From JBBQWZ01 sp038210135 (GTDB lineage Bacteria; Acidobacteriota; Terriglobia; Bryobacterales; Bryobacteraceae): DNA of 64,000 nt. Under the pieces are notes generated by a model. The model was given only the letters and a program-made list of their open reading frames with translations. It was not told the origin of the DNA and made no database searches. Made by a program: the position numbers and the translations under genes. Where the stretch lies: the NCBI GenBank assembly GCA_038210135.1, contig JBBQWZ010000020.1, positions 1 to 64,000 on the forward strand. Reading direction: 5' to 3'. This document shows, piece by piece, positions 19,546 to 28,550 of the stretch. Position 1 is the first letter of the stretch, and each line of letters begins with the position of its first letter.

Positions 19546-21303
19546 TTACTGCACAGTAACGACGAAGGGAAGCAGCTTTAAAATTCCGCCGCTTTCGAGC
19601 GAGCGGAGCGGAACACCTTTCAGGATCTTTTTCGTCGCCGCCGCACTCGGATCAAAATGCTCGCGGACGCGCGTGCTCAGCTCCGTCATCGTGCTCTCGT
19701 CCCGGTTCATCAAAACTTCCCAAAGGCCTTTGCGCTGCGGGAACGGCACGATCACTACTTTCTCACTCTCGCCGATCTTCGCCTTCAGTTTGATCATTGA
19801 AAGCGCCTTGTCCAGTCCGCCCAGCTCGTCGATCAGGCCATTCTGTTTTGCCTGTACGCCCATCCACACACGGCCCTGTGCGAGTGGTTCGACGTCATTG
19901 TACTTACGATTCCGCCCCGTGGCCACGCGACCAACGAAGCCCTGATAGAACGCGTCCAGCTCTTTACGCAGCTTGAAGCGCTCGTCGTCGGTCAGCGTCT
20001 TGTATTCGGAATTAATGTCGGCATAACGGCCCTTGCTCAAGCCGTCCTTCGAAATGCCGATCTTGTCATACAGGCCGCGCAAGCTGATTTTTCCGAAGAA
20101 AACGCCAATCGATCCCGTCAGCGTATTCGGATACGCCACGATTGGATCGCCAGTCATCGAAATGAAATACCCGCCCGACGCTGCGAGGTCCGACATCGAA
20201 ATGATCATCGGCTTCTTTTTGCTCAGGGACCGCGCGGCGTCCAAAATGTCGTCCGAAGCGATTCCGTCGCCGCCCGGCGAATCCACGCGGAAAATGACGC
20301 CGTCGATCGACGAATCATTCTCCACCTGCTTCAGCAGCTTCACCATTCCGCCGGCCGTAATCCCTGCGCCATTGCCAAAGTCGTCCTTCACTTGGGCGCG
20401 CGTAATTTCACCCGCGCCTGCAATCAACGCGATCCGCTTCCCGCGCTCCGACGGCGGGCTCGCCTTGAGGTAAGTTTTGTGCGAAACCTTGGAAAGGTTC
20501 ACTTTCGTCGCGTCTTTCAGATCCGCGTACAGCTTGTCTTCAAAGGCCAACTCATCGACTAAGCCTTTGGTTTTCGCGTCCGGCGCCAGAAACGGTCCGT
20601 CGTCCATCAACGCAGTCACGTCGTCCGCCTTCTTGTGACGCCCCTCCGCGATGGTGCTGACGAGCGAGCCAAACAGCTGGTCGAGAATCTTGCCGTAAAC
20701 TTCCTTGGTCTCAGGTGACATCGACGTCCGAGTGTACGTGTCTCCGCCGTCCTTGTACTTGCCGACGTGCTCGATCTCCATCTTCACGCCGAGCTTGTCG
20801 AACGCGCCTTTCAGATACATCATTTCGAGGCGCAGACCCTTCACGTCGAGAAGATCCTCCGGCGCCATGTAGATCTTGTCTGCCGCGGTCGCGACGTAGT
20901 ATTCGCGCGTTCCCGGACCGCGCAGGTACGCATACACCGGCTTGCCGGACTTCTTGAAATTCAGAATGTCCATGCGCAGTTCTTCTAGTTTCGCCCACCC
21001 CACGGCCAGGCCACGCGGTTCAATCACGAGCGCCCTTACGTGCGGATCCGTAGCCGCGCGCTGCAGCATCCGCCACGTTTCCACTATCGTCGTCCCCGAA
21101 GCTGTTTCGAGGAATGGCAACTGCACGTCCACCGGCGGAACTTCCGGCATGTCGCCTTCGAGCTTCAGAACCAAAGCCGCCTGGTCCGGCACGGCGGGTT
21201 TGCGCTCCGACGTCGAGATCCGAATCAGCGCAAACAGGAAAATCACCGACGCCAGCCCGGCGAAGACTACTCCGCAGAACAAACCAATAAAGAAATTCTT
21301 CAT
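19546..21303 (-). CDS. sppA: Signal peptide peptidase SppA, long (67K-type) form
   Basis: A 585-aa membrane-anchored serine protease of family S49 that removes residual signal peptides. One N-terminal membrane segment (residues 4-28) is followed by two tandem S49 domains. The catalytic Lys is probably Lys184 in 'EHVGKYKDGGD' and the nucleophile Ser377 in 'MSDLAASGGYFISM', the Lys/Ser dyad arrangement of the E. coli enzyme. Fifteen bases upstream, on the same strand, is the end of a TIM-barrel gene, so they are likely co-transcribed. Confidence 0.93.
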   Translation of the reverse strand: MKNFFIGLFCGVVFAGLASVIFLFALIRISTSERKPAVPDQAALVLKLEGDMPEVPPVDVQLPFLETASGTTIVETWRMLQRAATDPHVRALVIEPRGLAVGWAKLEELRMDILNFKKSGKPVYAYLRGPGTREYYVATAADKIYMAPEDLLDVKGLRLEMMYLKGAFDKLGVKMEIEHVGKYKDGGDTYTRTSMSPETKEVYGKILDQLFGSLVSTIAEGRHKKADDVTALMDDGPFLAPDAKTKGLVDELAFEDKLYADLKDATKVNLSKVSHKTYLKASPPSERGKRIALIAGAGEITRAQVKDDFGNGAGITAGGMVKLLKQVENDSSIDGVIFRVDSPGGDGIASDDILDAARSLSKKKPMIISMSDLAASGGYFISMTGDPIVAYPNTLTGSIGVFFGKISLRGLYDKIGISKDGLSKGRYADINSEYKTLTDDERFKLRKELDAFYQGFVGRVATGRNRKYNDVEPLAQGRVWMGVQAKQNGLIDELGGLDKALSMIKLKAKIGESEKVVIVPFPQRKGLWEVLMNRDESTMTELSTRVREHFDPSAAATKKILKGVPLRSLESGGILKLLPFVVTVQ

Positions 21304-21318
21304 GAAATCATCCCCGGC

Positions 21319-22179
21319 TTATTCGCCGCTCAAAATCAAGTCGAACCGCTTGCTCACGTCGCGTAAGTGAGCCTCGGCGCCGCCCGAAATTTCGAGCGTT
21401 GCAGTTCCCGCGTAACCGATCTCGCCCAAAGCTGTATAGATTTCCTTCCAATTGATCTGCCCTTCGCGCAGCGGAGTCCATTCGACGACGTTTTTCTTGA
21501 AGCTGAAATCCTTGATATGCAATTTGACAATTCTCTTGCCAAGCGTCCGGATCCAGTCTTGCGGATATCCGTACATCACCACATTCCCGACATCGAAGTA
21601 CGCCCGAATCCACGGCGATTGAAATTCGTCCAGGTAGCGCGCCATCTCGAGCGGACTCAGCAGAAACTTGTTCCAAACTTCTTCGATCCCGATGATGACC
21701 TTCCGCTTCTCGGCAATCGGGATCAATTTGCGGATTTGCGCCTGCGAACGCTCCCAGGCCTGGGCGTACGAGGTTTCGGGATTCACTACCGCCGGAACCA
21801 GCAACACCGTATCCGCTCCCCACAGTTCCGCGTTTGCGAGGCTGGTCGTCATTCCCCGCATGCTTCGTTCGACCACTTCGGGCGAGCCTGAGGAAAGCGG
21901 AAATTCCCAGTGCGCCTGATTCATTACGGAATGGATTTTTAGGCCGGACGCCTGCGAAGCCTTGCGAAACGCCTCGGCTTTCGCCGCATCCGGCTGCGTG
22001 GGACACTCGATCGCCTCGAACCCGCAGTCGCGCGCCAACCGGAAACTATCTTCGAGCGCCATGTCCTTCGGGAGCATGCCGAACCAAACGGCTTTCCGGA
22101 TCGGCAACCGCGCAGCGCGGGCGGACCCCGCCATTGCACTCGAAGCTGCGAACAGAGCAAAGTTCCGCCGAGTCATCAT
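21319..22179 (-). CDS. Sugar phosphate isomerase/epimerase (xylose-isomerase-like TIM barrel), exported
   Basis: A 286-aa protein with a Tat-type signal 'MMTRRNFALFAASSAMAG' and an AP-endonuclease-2 / xylose isomerase-like TIM barrel. Probable metal ligands are the Glu in 'IGIEEVWN', the Asp in 'AYFDVGNVV', the His in 'IVKLHIKDF' and the late Glu in 'ATLEISGG'. Enzymes of this family isomerise or epimerise keto-sugars. It starts inside the ATGA overlap with the preceding MBL-fold gene (22176-22179), so the two are translationally coupled. Confidence 0.85.
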   Translation of the reverse strand: MMTRRNFALFAASSAMAGSARAARLPIRKAVWFGMLPKDMALEDSFRLARDCGFEAIECPTQPDAAKAEAFRKASQASGLKIHSVMNQAHWEFPLSSGSPEVVERSMRGMTTSLANAELWGADTVLLVPAVVNPETSYAQAWERSQAQIRKLIPIAEKRKVIIGIEEVWNKFLLSPLEMARYLDEFQSPWIRAYFDVGNVVMYGYPQDWIRTLGKRIVKLHIKDFSFKKNVVEWTPLREGQINWKEIYTALGEIGYAGTATLEISGGAEAHLRDVSKRFDLILSGE

Positions 22180-23123
22180 CGCTTGAGGATACTGGATTCC
22201 GGCGGACGCATCAGAAACTCGATACCATCCACCTTGTACAGCACCTTGCCGTCGCCGCCCGGAGCAGGCGCAATCTTGCCGGCGCGGACTTTGTCGAACG
22301 CCGCCACCAATCGCGCCAGCACGGCCGGATCCTGCACTGGAATGTTGTGCGCGCCGAGGACTTTCTTTACCGCCGGCATCAACGCAGCCAATCGCCGGAT
22401 CGACGCGCCGTACGCGTTTAGGTCCGTCTCCGGCCGGGACAACCAGATCGCCGCCGGATAGTACGTGTCGCCGGTGAACAGCAGCCCGGCTTCCCGATCA
22501 AACAGGCAGAGCGCATCCGGGGTGTGTCCCGGTGTCGAAAGCACTTCGAGCGTTCGGCCGCCGAGGTCGATCTTGGCTCCATCCTGAATGGCGTTTGTCA
22601 CCTTCCAAGGCAGGGTCGCGTATGATTTCGTGTCGAATCCTGTAGGCAAGCTGCCGCAGATCTCGTTCTCGCCGATCTCATCCTGGGCCGCTTTCCGGCT
22701 ACCCTGTGCGTTCTTCTTGCTGAAGGCGGTGTCCATTCCGTAGACCCGCTGGAATCGCCAATTGTCGCCAACGTGGTCGTTGTGGGTGTGCGAGTTCAGC
22801 ACCGCGATCGGCAGCCGCGTCAGTCTTTCGGCAAGTTCCTTGAGATTGCTGATGCCCATGCCGGTGTCGAATAGCATCGCGCGCTTGGTCCCCACGATCA
22901 GGTAGCTGATCGTTTCTTCCGACTGGTGCGGCTCGTCGATCGCGTACACACCGGCGGCGACCTCGAACACCTCGAACCACTGATCCGGAACCGGAATCCG
23001 CTTCAGCGTTTTCAACTCCGGCCGCGGCTGCACCCGGCACCATTCCCGCGAATCGGTTTGCGCGGGGAGCGCCGAGCACATGAATAGAGCGACTCCGCCT
23101 AGCCAAGATGACGTGGAGAACAC
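22176..23123 (-). CDS. MBL-fold metallo-hydrolase, exported
   Basis: The frame is open to 23309, but its first part is antisense-like to the CAP gene. The GTG at 23123 starts 'VFSTSSWLGGVALFMCSALPAQ', a signal peptide, giving about 315 aa. The metallo-beta-lactamase motif 'NSHTHNDHVGDNW' supplies the zinc ligands, with 'STPGHTPDALCLFD', 'LLFTGDTYYP' and 'VLGAHNIPV' giving the remaining His and Asp. The substrate is unknown; it may be a hydrolase of lactones or thioesters. It overlaps the downstream TIM-barrel gene by 4 bp. Confidence 0.88.
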   Translation of the reverse strand: MFSTSSWLGGVALFMCSALPAQTDSREWCRVQPRPELKTLKRIPVPDQWFEVFEVAAGVYAIDEPHQSEETISYLIVGTKRAMLFDTGMGISNLKELAERLTRLPIAVLNSHTHNDHVGDNWRFQRVYGMDTAFSKKNAQGSRKAAQDEIGENEICGSLPTGFDTKSYATLPWKVTNAIQDGAKIDLGGRTLEVLSTPGHTPDALCLFDREAGLLFTGDTYYPAAIWLSRPETDLNAYGASIRRLAALMPAVKKVLGAHNIPVQDPAVLARLVAAFDKVRAGKIAPAPGGDGKVLYKVDGIEFLMRPPESSILKR

Positions 23124-23173
23124 AATCGCAATTGTAGGCGGTCGCGTTCCGCCTAGGGAGCATTGATCTTTCG

Positions 23174-23671
23174 CTAGTACGGACGGCGGCCGACCCAATT
23201 GCCCGGCGGATCGTATTCGCAAACCCAAACCTGGCGCCGCGGACCGCGTGCGACCCCGCACCCCAATTCGCGCGTCCGGGCCCAAACGATCTGCGTGTAG
23301 TGCCCGCACATGCCGGAGCAGCGGTTCGTGCGGTAATCATACTCCCGCGCTTCGGACGCCCACGCCCGCACCACGTACTCCGCTGACTGCGGCGCTGTGC
23401 TCGCAAACAGATTTTGCCCATACGGGAGATTGGGCCTGTGCGCGAACTGGTTCCGCGCGACCAAAGCTTCCGCCCAGTCCTGCGCACTTTCCTCCAATTT
23501 CGCGGACCACTTCAACGGTCCGACGCCTACCCGCGCCCGGACTTCGTTGTGCGCTTCGAGCAGATCGTGCAAAAGCGACGAGGCGGCCGACGATCCATCA
23601 TCGCCTTGCCGCCTCGTCTGGGCGCTGCCGCTTCCTGCTAGAAGGATCAGGATCGACAGCGCTACCCGCAT
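23174..23671 (-). CDS. CAP-superfamily (SCP/PR-1) secreted protein
   Basis: From the ATG at 23671, 165 aa beginning 'MRVALSILILLAGSGSA', a signal peptide. The domain is the PR-1-like CAP fold: 'HNEVRARVGVGPLKWSAKL' with the first His, 'YGQNLF', and 'CGHYTQIVWARTRELGCG' with the second His, then 'VWVCEYDPPGNW'. Four Cys are placed to form disulfides as in eukaryotic PR-1 proteins. Role in bacteria is unclear (sterol or lipid binding, or peptidase, is suspected for the family). It ends 50 bp before the MBL gene. Confidence 0.9.
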   Translation of the reverse strand: MRVALSILILLAGSGSAQTRRQGDDGSSAASSLLHDLLEAHNEVRARVGVGPLKWSAKLEESAQDWAEALVARNQFAHRPNLPYGQNLFASTAPQSAEYVVRAWASEAREYDYRTNRCSGMCGHYTQIVWARTRELGCGVARGPRRQVWVCEYDPPGNWVGRRPY

Positions 23672-23686
23672 GCTTTCATTCCACAC

Positions 23687-24547
23687 TTACTGCTGATTCG
23701 GATTGTAGTTCTGGGGAGATCGCCGCGGAGTCACGTTCTGTCTCGGCTGGTTCGGATCGTAACCCTGTTGATTCGGATCGTAGTTCGGCGGAGCCTGCTG
23801 AGATTGCGGGTCCTGCTGATACCGCGGATCTTGCTCCTGGCAGTTCGGATTCGGAATCCAGTTGCCGCGCCGGTCGTATGAACCCGGGCTACAATTCTGC
23901 TGCTGCGCCGGAGCCTGCGGGCCATACGTGCTATTCGGATCGTAGCCGTTACCCGGATCGGAGGCGTAGCCTGGATCGGAGGCGTAGCGTGGATCGGAGG
24001 CGTAGCCCGGATCATAGGCATAACCCGAATCGTAGCCATACGCGTACGGCGCGCCATAGCCTAAATAGATTCCGCCGCCATAGTAGGGACGGCCATAGTA
24101 GTAGCGCGAACCGACGTAGTACCCGCGGCCATACCCGCCGCCGACGTAGCCGCGGCCATACCCACCGCCGACATAGCCGCGGCCATACCCACCGCCGACA
24201 TAGCCGCGTCCACCGTTATAACCGCCGCCGTAGCCGCGATGCACTTCGGCACCGCGCGGTGCGACATAGCTGCGTCCGCTCGAGACACCGCCCGAATAGC
24301 TTCGCTGCGTGCTGCCGGAATAGCCGCGCGAGCTGCCCGCGTAGCTCTGGCCTCCGCCGCTAAATCCCCGGCTCGATTCGGAGGAACTGTGGCCGCTGTA
24401 ACTGCCACCGCCCCTGGATCCTCCCGATGAAGATCCGCTCGAGGAACCTCCATGTCCGCCGCGGCCCTGCGCCCAGCCGGCGACTGGAACGACCGCTATC
24501 AGCGAACCAGCCAGCAAAGCCGTCGAAGCGAATTTGGAGAGTTTCAT
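23687..24547 (-). CDS. Secreted Gly/Tyr-rich repeat protein
   Basis: A 286-aa low-complexity protein. The signal peptide 'MKLSKFASTALLAGSLIAVV' is followed by a Ser/Gly-rich region, then three perfect nine-residue repeats YVGGGYGRG (about 116-142), then six-residue DPGYAS / DPRYAS repeats (about 176-200) and a Pro/Gln/Asn-rich tail with 'GYDPN' repeats. Such Gly/Tyr proteins are usually extracellular structural or adhesive material. Nothing enzymatic is visible. The gene precedes the CAP-domain gene by 15 bp, so the two may be co-expressed surface proteins. Confidence 0.82.
   Translation of the reverse strand: MKLSKFASTALLAGSLIAVVPVAGWAQGRGGHGGSSSGSSSGGSRGGGSYSGHSSSESSRGFSGGGQSYAGSSRGYSGSTQRSYSGGVSSGRSYVAPRGAEVHRGYGGGYNGGRGYVGGGYGRGYVGGGYGRGYVGGGYGRGYYVGSRYYYGRPYYGGGIYLGYGAPYAYGYDSGYAYDPGYASDPRYASDPGYASDPGNGYDPNSTYGPQAPAQQQNCSPGSYDRRGNWIPNPNCQEQDPRYQQDPQSQQAPPNYDPNQQGYDPNQPRQNVTPRRSPQNYNPNQQ
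23955..24026. repeat. 18-bp tandem repeat (coding, DPxYAS units)
   Basis: Three near-identical 18-bp units (23955-23972, 23973-23990, 23991-24008) plus a diverged fourth (24009-24026), inside the Gly/Tyr-rich protein gene. The unit is a multiple of three, so copy-number change would keep the frame. Confidence 0.85.
24123..24203. repeat. 27-bp tandem repeat (coding, YVGGGYGRG units)
   Basis: Three units of 27 bp (24123-24149, 24150-24176, 24177-24203) that differ at only a few positions, followed by a diverged fourth. They encode the nine-residue repeat of the Gly/Tyr-rich secreted protein and are a likely site of length polymorphism. Confidence 0.88.
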
Positions 24548-24772
24548 TCTGTACCTCTTTCCTCACCCAATGGACGCTCTACCTCTTTAAGAAGTTCTAA
24601 CTAAATTGCATCGTGAATGATAAGTAATTATTCAACGTTTCAACAACTTGGCTGAGATCAACCAGTGGTGGACATGCACCAGTGCTAAAGCTTTTCCGCG
24701 AGGCGTCCGAACGCCCCTCAGGCCAACCGTTATCATTTAACCCGTAAACCACGCATATCTGGACGAGACCCC

Positions 24773-26212
24773 ATGAAGACCTTCTTGAAAATCCTGGCGA
24801 ACGCCCTAGGCGCCTTCGGAGTTGCGATCGCGCTGATCAATCCTAAGGCTCTTTTCGGCGGCGAACAGCCGGTATCCTTCGTATTTCTGATCGCCGCCGT
24901 CGTCATTGGGCTTGTCGCGTACTTCTTGCCTGCGCCCAGCCGCTTCCCCGACGTGGCCGTCGTCGCCGCGACGCTCGTCCTGATCGCGTTCGCGCTTACG
25001 CGCTTTAGTCCGATTCGCTCGCGGCTGATCGTGGCGGAACACCTCGGCTCGATTCCCTACCTCGGCCTGGGCGACCGCGCTGACCTCTATCGCCCGGTCT
25101 ATGGACCCACGCTGATGCGCTCCGAGCACGTCATGGCCTTTCACGAAGGACTTCTTCGCGAATTTCCGGACGTCGAGACCGTCGTGCAGGATCACGGTCG
25201 CTATGCGCTGGTCTACGCCGGACGGCGCTTGCGCGGACAAACCGACGACCAGATCTTCAACGATCCTTTTGGTCCGCGCTTGTTCCTCGGCACGCTCATC
25301 TCGGAAACCTTCGAGCCGTATTGGTGGACCACTTCGCTCTGGCTGCGCAATGAACTCGCCCTGAAGCCCAGCACCGATTGGAAGATGGGTTTGCTGCCGC
25401 CGGCTTGGGCCAAGGCGAAATTTCAGGCGATCGCCGCCAATCCGCCCAAGGGCGACGCGAGCATGATCGAAGGCCTTCTCTATATCGCGCTCCGGCGCCC
25501 GGAGTTTGCCTCCGCGCAGCAAATCAACACGATGCTCGACGCCTGGCAGCAGATCCGTCAGAAGCAGGACGCTGCCGTCGATAAGCCCATCGCCGCCGCC
25601 CGGGCGATGGCCGCGGCACTCGCTCCCAACGCGGTCGGAGGACACCTATCCGTGAACTTCCAGTATCCCGAGACCTGGAGCGCCAACATGCGCGCGGTCT
25701 TTTCGGCTGATTTACTACGCTTCCTTCAAGCGGGCGGAATCGACGCTCGTTTGGATAGCGCGGGAACACCGATCGCCGTCTCCGCTTCGCCACGCCAGTG
25801 GGAAAACGTCGCCTACGTGTTCACCGACGAGCAATATAAAACCGTCCGCCAGCACATCGCGGGCGTACATCTGGGACACGGCGTCTACATGTCTGGTCGC
25901 GACACCACCACGCAAGTCTTGGAGAAGACGCAAAAGGAAACGCGCGGCAGCCTTGGAGTTCCCACGCTGATTCTGCGCCTCCGCGCCGGCAGCCAAGAAG
26001 TCGCCTACGGCTTTGCGCCCGTCGATACGATCAGCAAGGAGAGGGCGGAAGCGCTTTGGTCCTGCGATCCATCGAAGCCGCGTCTCGGTTTCACGCGCGA
26101 ATCCGACGAAGAGAGCCTCGCCGATCTCACGCTCGCGCCTTGGCGTTTCGGCTTGCGCGTCCCCAGCGAAGACAACAACCGCAACAAGCGCAGCGAAGAG
26201 TACATCTACTAG
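24773..26212 (+). CDS. Hypothetical membrane-anchored protein
   Basis: A 479-aa protein I do not recognise. Residues about 9-75 form three hydrophobic segments ('NALGAFGVAIALINPKALFG', 'VSFVFLIAAVVIGLVAYFL', 'VAVVAATLVLIAFALTRF'). The remaining about 390 residues are soluble with mixed alpha/beta character. Several motifs ('WWTTSLWLRNELALKPSTDW', 'FQYPETWSANMRAVFSADLL') hint at a large extracytoplasmic domain but match nothing I can name. The ATG follows a 225-bp divergent intergenic region shared with the Gly/Tyr-rich gene. Its 3' end overlaps the convergent MFS gene by 4 bp. Confidence 0.75.
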   Translation: MKTFLKILANALGAFGVAIALINPKALFGGEQPVSFVFLIAAVVIGLVAYFLPAPSRFPDVAVVAATLVLIAFALTRFSPIRSRLIVAEHLGSIPYLGLGDRADLYRPVYGPTLMRSEHVMAFHEGLLREFPDVETVVQDHGRYALVYAGRRLRGQTDDQIFNDPFGPRLFLGTLISETFEPYWWTTSLWLRNELALKPSTDWKMGLLPPAWAKAKFQAIAANPPKGDASMIEGLLYIALRRPEFASAQQINTMLDAWQQIRQKQDAAVDKPIAAARAMAAALAPNAVGGHLSVNFQYPETWSANMRAVFSADLLRFLQAGGIDARLDSAGTPIAVSASPRQWENVAYVFTDEQYKTVRQHIAGVHLGHGVYMSGRDTTTQVLEKTQKETRGSLGVPTLILRLRAGSQEVAYGFAPVDTISKERAEALWSCDPSKPRLGFTRESDEESLADLTLAPWRFGLRVPSEDNNRNKRSEEYIY

Positions 26213-27414
26213 CGGCTGCGCCAGACCTCCTCGCGCCACCGCAACGAAAACAAAGCCGCGCTCGCCAGCGCGCAGCCGGCCAGCACATAGAACATGACGC
26301 TCCAGCCGAAGCGCGCCGAAACTCCGGCGATCACATAGGGCGAAACCAACTGGCCGAACGCGCCCATGCCGTTCGCGAATCCGGCCGCTGTCGCCGCGAC
26401 CTCCGCCGGAACGCTATCCTGCACCGCTGCTCCGCCGATCAGCGTGTCCGGCCCGAAGGTGAACGCGCCCAACAAAGCGATGCCGAGCAGATTCGGCAAT
26501 CGCCCCCCCGCGCTCAACGACGGAAACGCGATGCTCGCCAGCGCCAGGCAACTCAGCAGCAGAACGCCTACCGGAACGCGCCTCGCTCCGAACCAGTGAT
26601 CCGACGCGTACCCCGCCGCAAGGACTCCGCCAAAGCCCGCCAGCTCGAACACGGACGCAGAGTATCCCGCCTCTGCCGTCGAAGCCGCGAGCTGGTCCGT
26701 CATGTAAACGGGCAGCCAGAACAGGAATCCGTAGCTGATCTTCAGGAAGAAACACGCGCCGGCGATCGCCCGCACGCCAGGGTGCCGCAGCACTTGCGCC
26801 CAAGCCAGTCCGCGATGCGATGGCACCGGCTTGGGAGTGTTCGCCGGACGATTTCGCGCGCCCGACAAAAAGAGGATGCCCAACACGGTCAGCCCGGCCG
26901 CCGGCCACCAAGTCGCGCGCTTCCAACCCCACTCTGGAAACAGCGGGCCGGTTGCCGCGAACGTCGCAAACACGGTCGCGAGAAATCCGCCGAGCACATA
27001 GTTCGTGCTCCACCACGCCATCACCGTTCCCCGGCGGTTCGCGGGAAACCAATCCGCCATCATTTTGATCAGGCCGGGCCAACCGGCCGACTGCGCGAGT
27101 CCGTTTACCGCCTGCAGTATCAGAATGGTTCCGATCGACGCCGCGAATCCCAACGTCGCTGTCACCAGTGCCGACGCCAACATGCCAATGCCCACCACTA
27201 GCCGCGCGCCGAACCGATCCGCGGCTTCGCCCATCAGGAACTGCCCGACGGCGTACAGCAGGCTGAACGCGAAAATCGCATTCGCCAATTGGACTGAAGT
27301 GAAATGGAATTCCTGCCGTAGCAGCGGCATGATCACGCTGAAATTCTTGCGACACAGATAGAAGCCGAAATAACTCAGCCACGTGAGCGCGAAGATTCGT
27401 TGCCGTGCCGACAT
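26209..27414 (-). CDS. MFS transporter of the organophosphate/sugar-phosphate type
   Basis: A 401-aa protein with 12 transmembrane segments. The N-terminal 'WLSYFGFYLCRKNFSVIMPLL' is the signature of the GlpT/UhpT-like (OPA) subfamily (Y-x-x-RKN pattern). The A-motif is 'GEAADRFGARL'. It probably exchanges an organophosphate, sugar acid or related anion. It begins 10 bp after the hotdog-fold gene on the same strand, so the two may form an operon for uptake and turnover of one compound. Confidence 0.87.
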   Translation of the reverse strand: MSARQRIFALTWLSYFGFYLCRKNFSVIMPLLRQEFHFTSVQLANAIFAFSLLYAVGQFLMGEAADRFGARLVVGIGMLASALVTATLGFAASIGTILILQAVNGLAQSAGWPGLIKMMADWFPANRRGTVMAWWSTNYVLGGFLATVFATFAATGPLFPEWGWKRATWWPAAGLTVLGILFLSGARNRPANTPKPVPSHRGLAWAQVLRHPGVRAIAGACFFLKISYGFLFWLPVYMTDQLAASTAEAGYSASVFELAGFGGVLAAGYASDHWFGARRVPVGVLLLSCLALASIAFPSLSAGGRLPNLLGIALLGAFTFGPDTLIGGAAVQDSVPAEVAATAAGFANGMGAFGQLVSPYVIAGVSARFGWSVMFYVLAGCALASAALFSLRWREEVWRSR

Positions 27415-27424
27415 GCCCGCCTGC

Positions 27425-28123
27425 TTACGAGCGCAGTCGGTAAATCGCTGTGTGCCGCACCAGTTGCGCGGGGGTCCCGTTCGCCTGCAACACGACGTCG
27501 AGCGTCACCAGTTGGTGGCCCTTCCGCTCGAAGTGGTCCGCTATGCGCCCCCGAACCTCGACCACATCACCCGGCTTCACGGCCTTGAAGTTGTAAACGT
27601 CGCTGCCCGTATGGATCCATGGACCCAGCACGAAATTCTTCACCAGAATCTCGTTCGACAGCGCCAGCAGATACTCCGGCGTCACCGGATCAGGAGCCGT
27701 TGTGAACAGCGTTCCCAACACGCGCCCGGGCAGGAATTCGTGCTCGCTCGCATCCGGCCGATCCTGCGGCAAGTCCGCTTCCGTCAACGTCGTCGTCGGA
27801 CCCACATCCGGATTCGCCATCGTCGCATTTCCCACGCCGCATTCCGTGCCGTCTTCCTTGCGCGCCGTGACTTTCACGCCGTCGAACTGCGCAATCACCA
27901 GTTCGCCTTCATAGAACGGCTGCAGGAAACGCGCCGTCATCGTACCGCGCGCCAGCCATTCCGGCCCGAACGCCTCGATAACCGGAACCGCCATATATCC
28001 ATACACCGCCACACCGGGAACCAGTCCGCCCTTGAAGCCATACTTCGCCGCAATGGTGTCGTCGTGAATCTTGTTCTCGGAAGTTACCGCCGTGTTCACG
28101 GCGCGTACGCGATGCTCAGTCAT
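27425..28123 (-). CDS. Hotdog-fold (MaoC-like) protein
   Basis: A 232-aa soluble protein. The N-terminal half has 'ENKIHDDTIAAKYGFKGGLV' followed by 'PGVAVYGYMAVPVIEAFG', which resembles the hydratase-2 motif of MaoC proteins (N-x-x-H-D-D-x-A-A-x-x-G-F-x-G-x-V-x-G). The C-terminal half ('FKAVKPGDVVEVRGRIADHF') is a second hotdog-like part. The canonical catalytic Asp/His pair is likely the N-x-IHD segment. It probably acts on acyl thioesters. It is upstream of the MFS gene by 10 bp. Confidence 0.72.
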   Translation of the reverse strand: MTEHRVRAVNTAVTSENKIHDDTIAAKYGFKGGLVPGVAVYGYMAVPVIEAFGPEWLARGTMTARFLQPFYEGELVIAQFDGVKVTARKEDGTECGVGNATMANPDVGPTTTLTEADLPQDRPDASEHEFLPGRVLGTLFTTAPDPVTPEYLLALSNEILVKNFVLGPWIHTGSDVYNFKAVKPGDVVEVRGRIADHFERKGHQLVTLDVVLQANGTPAQLVRHTAIYRLRS

Positions 28124-28195
28124 TCTGGTTGGCGTCCTCGCTCAAATCGAAACAATCATGATCGCGCGAACGAGGAGGCAGTTGCAGGGTTGGTT

Positions 28196-28270
<75 letters not shown>

Positions 28271-28304
28271 GGTAAGGGATCGTTCAACAGAATATCGCAG
28301 GGAA

Positions 28305-28380
28305 TGGAGGCGCGAACCGGATTTGAACCGGTGATGGAGGTTTTGCAGACCTCTGCCTTAACCAACTTGGCTACCGCGCC
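28305..28380 (-). tRNA. tRNA-Cys (GCA), copy 2
   Basis: The same acceptor 5' strand, D-arm and anticodon arm (loop CTGCAAA, anticodon GCA) as copy 1, but a different T-arm (ACCGG stem), a D-loop two bases longer, and a G-U pair at the base of the acceptor. CCA is encoded. It is transcribed ahead of copy 1, probably as one precursor. Confidence 0.93.
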
Positions 28381-28470
28381 CCGTGGAACCAGTTTCCCGC
28401 TCCGACCCATTCGAAGTCAATCACCGCCTTTCCCGACCGTCGCCCGCGCGCTTCTTCTTCGCTTTCTCTT

Positions 28471-28492
28471 TCAGAACCGTGAACGAAGTGAG
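28471..28492. repeat. 22-bp dispersed intergenic repeat, copy A
   Basis: The motif 'CAGAACCGTGAACGAAGTGA' lies between the tRNA-Cys pair and the helicase gene. It recurs with one mismatch at 30974-30995, also intergenic, flanking the same helicase-QueD block. It may be part of a larger genome-wide repeat family. Confidence 0.6.
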
Positions 28493-28550
28493 TTGTGACT
28501 ACGCGACCCATCGAGAAGCACTCGAATAAGCGCCCTCATCGCTGGCAGCA

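Noticed and set aside
23248..24363. 371-aa Arg/Ser-rich plus-strand ORF opposite the Gly/Tyr-rich protein
   Set aside because: Antisense of the tandem-repeat gene and the CAP gene; amino-acid composition is a mirror of the repeats.
24548..24772. Possible small RNA or riboswitch between the Gly/Tyr gene and the 24773 gene
   Set aside because: No conserved structure or recognised family; ordinary AT-richer divergent promoter region.
26056..27201. 381-aa Arg/Gln-rich plus-strand ORF opposite the MFS gene
   Set aside because: Antisense of a gene with clear transmembrane signature; no motif of its own.
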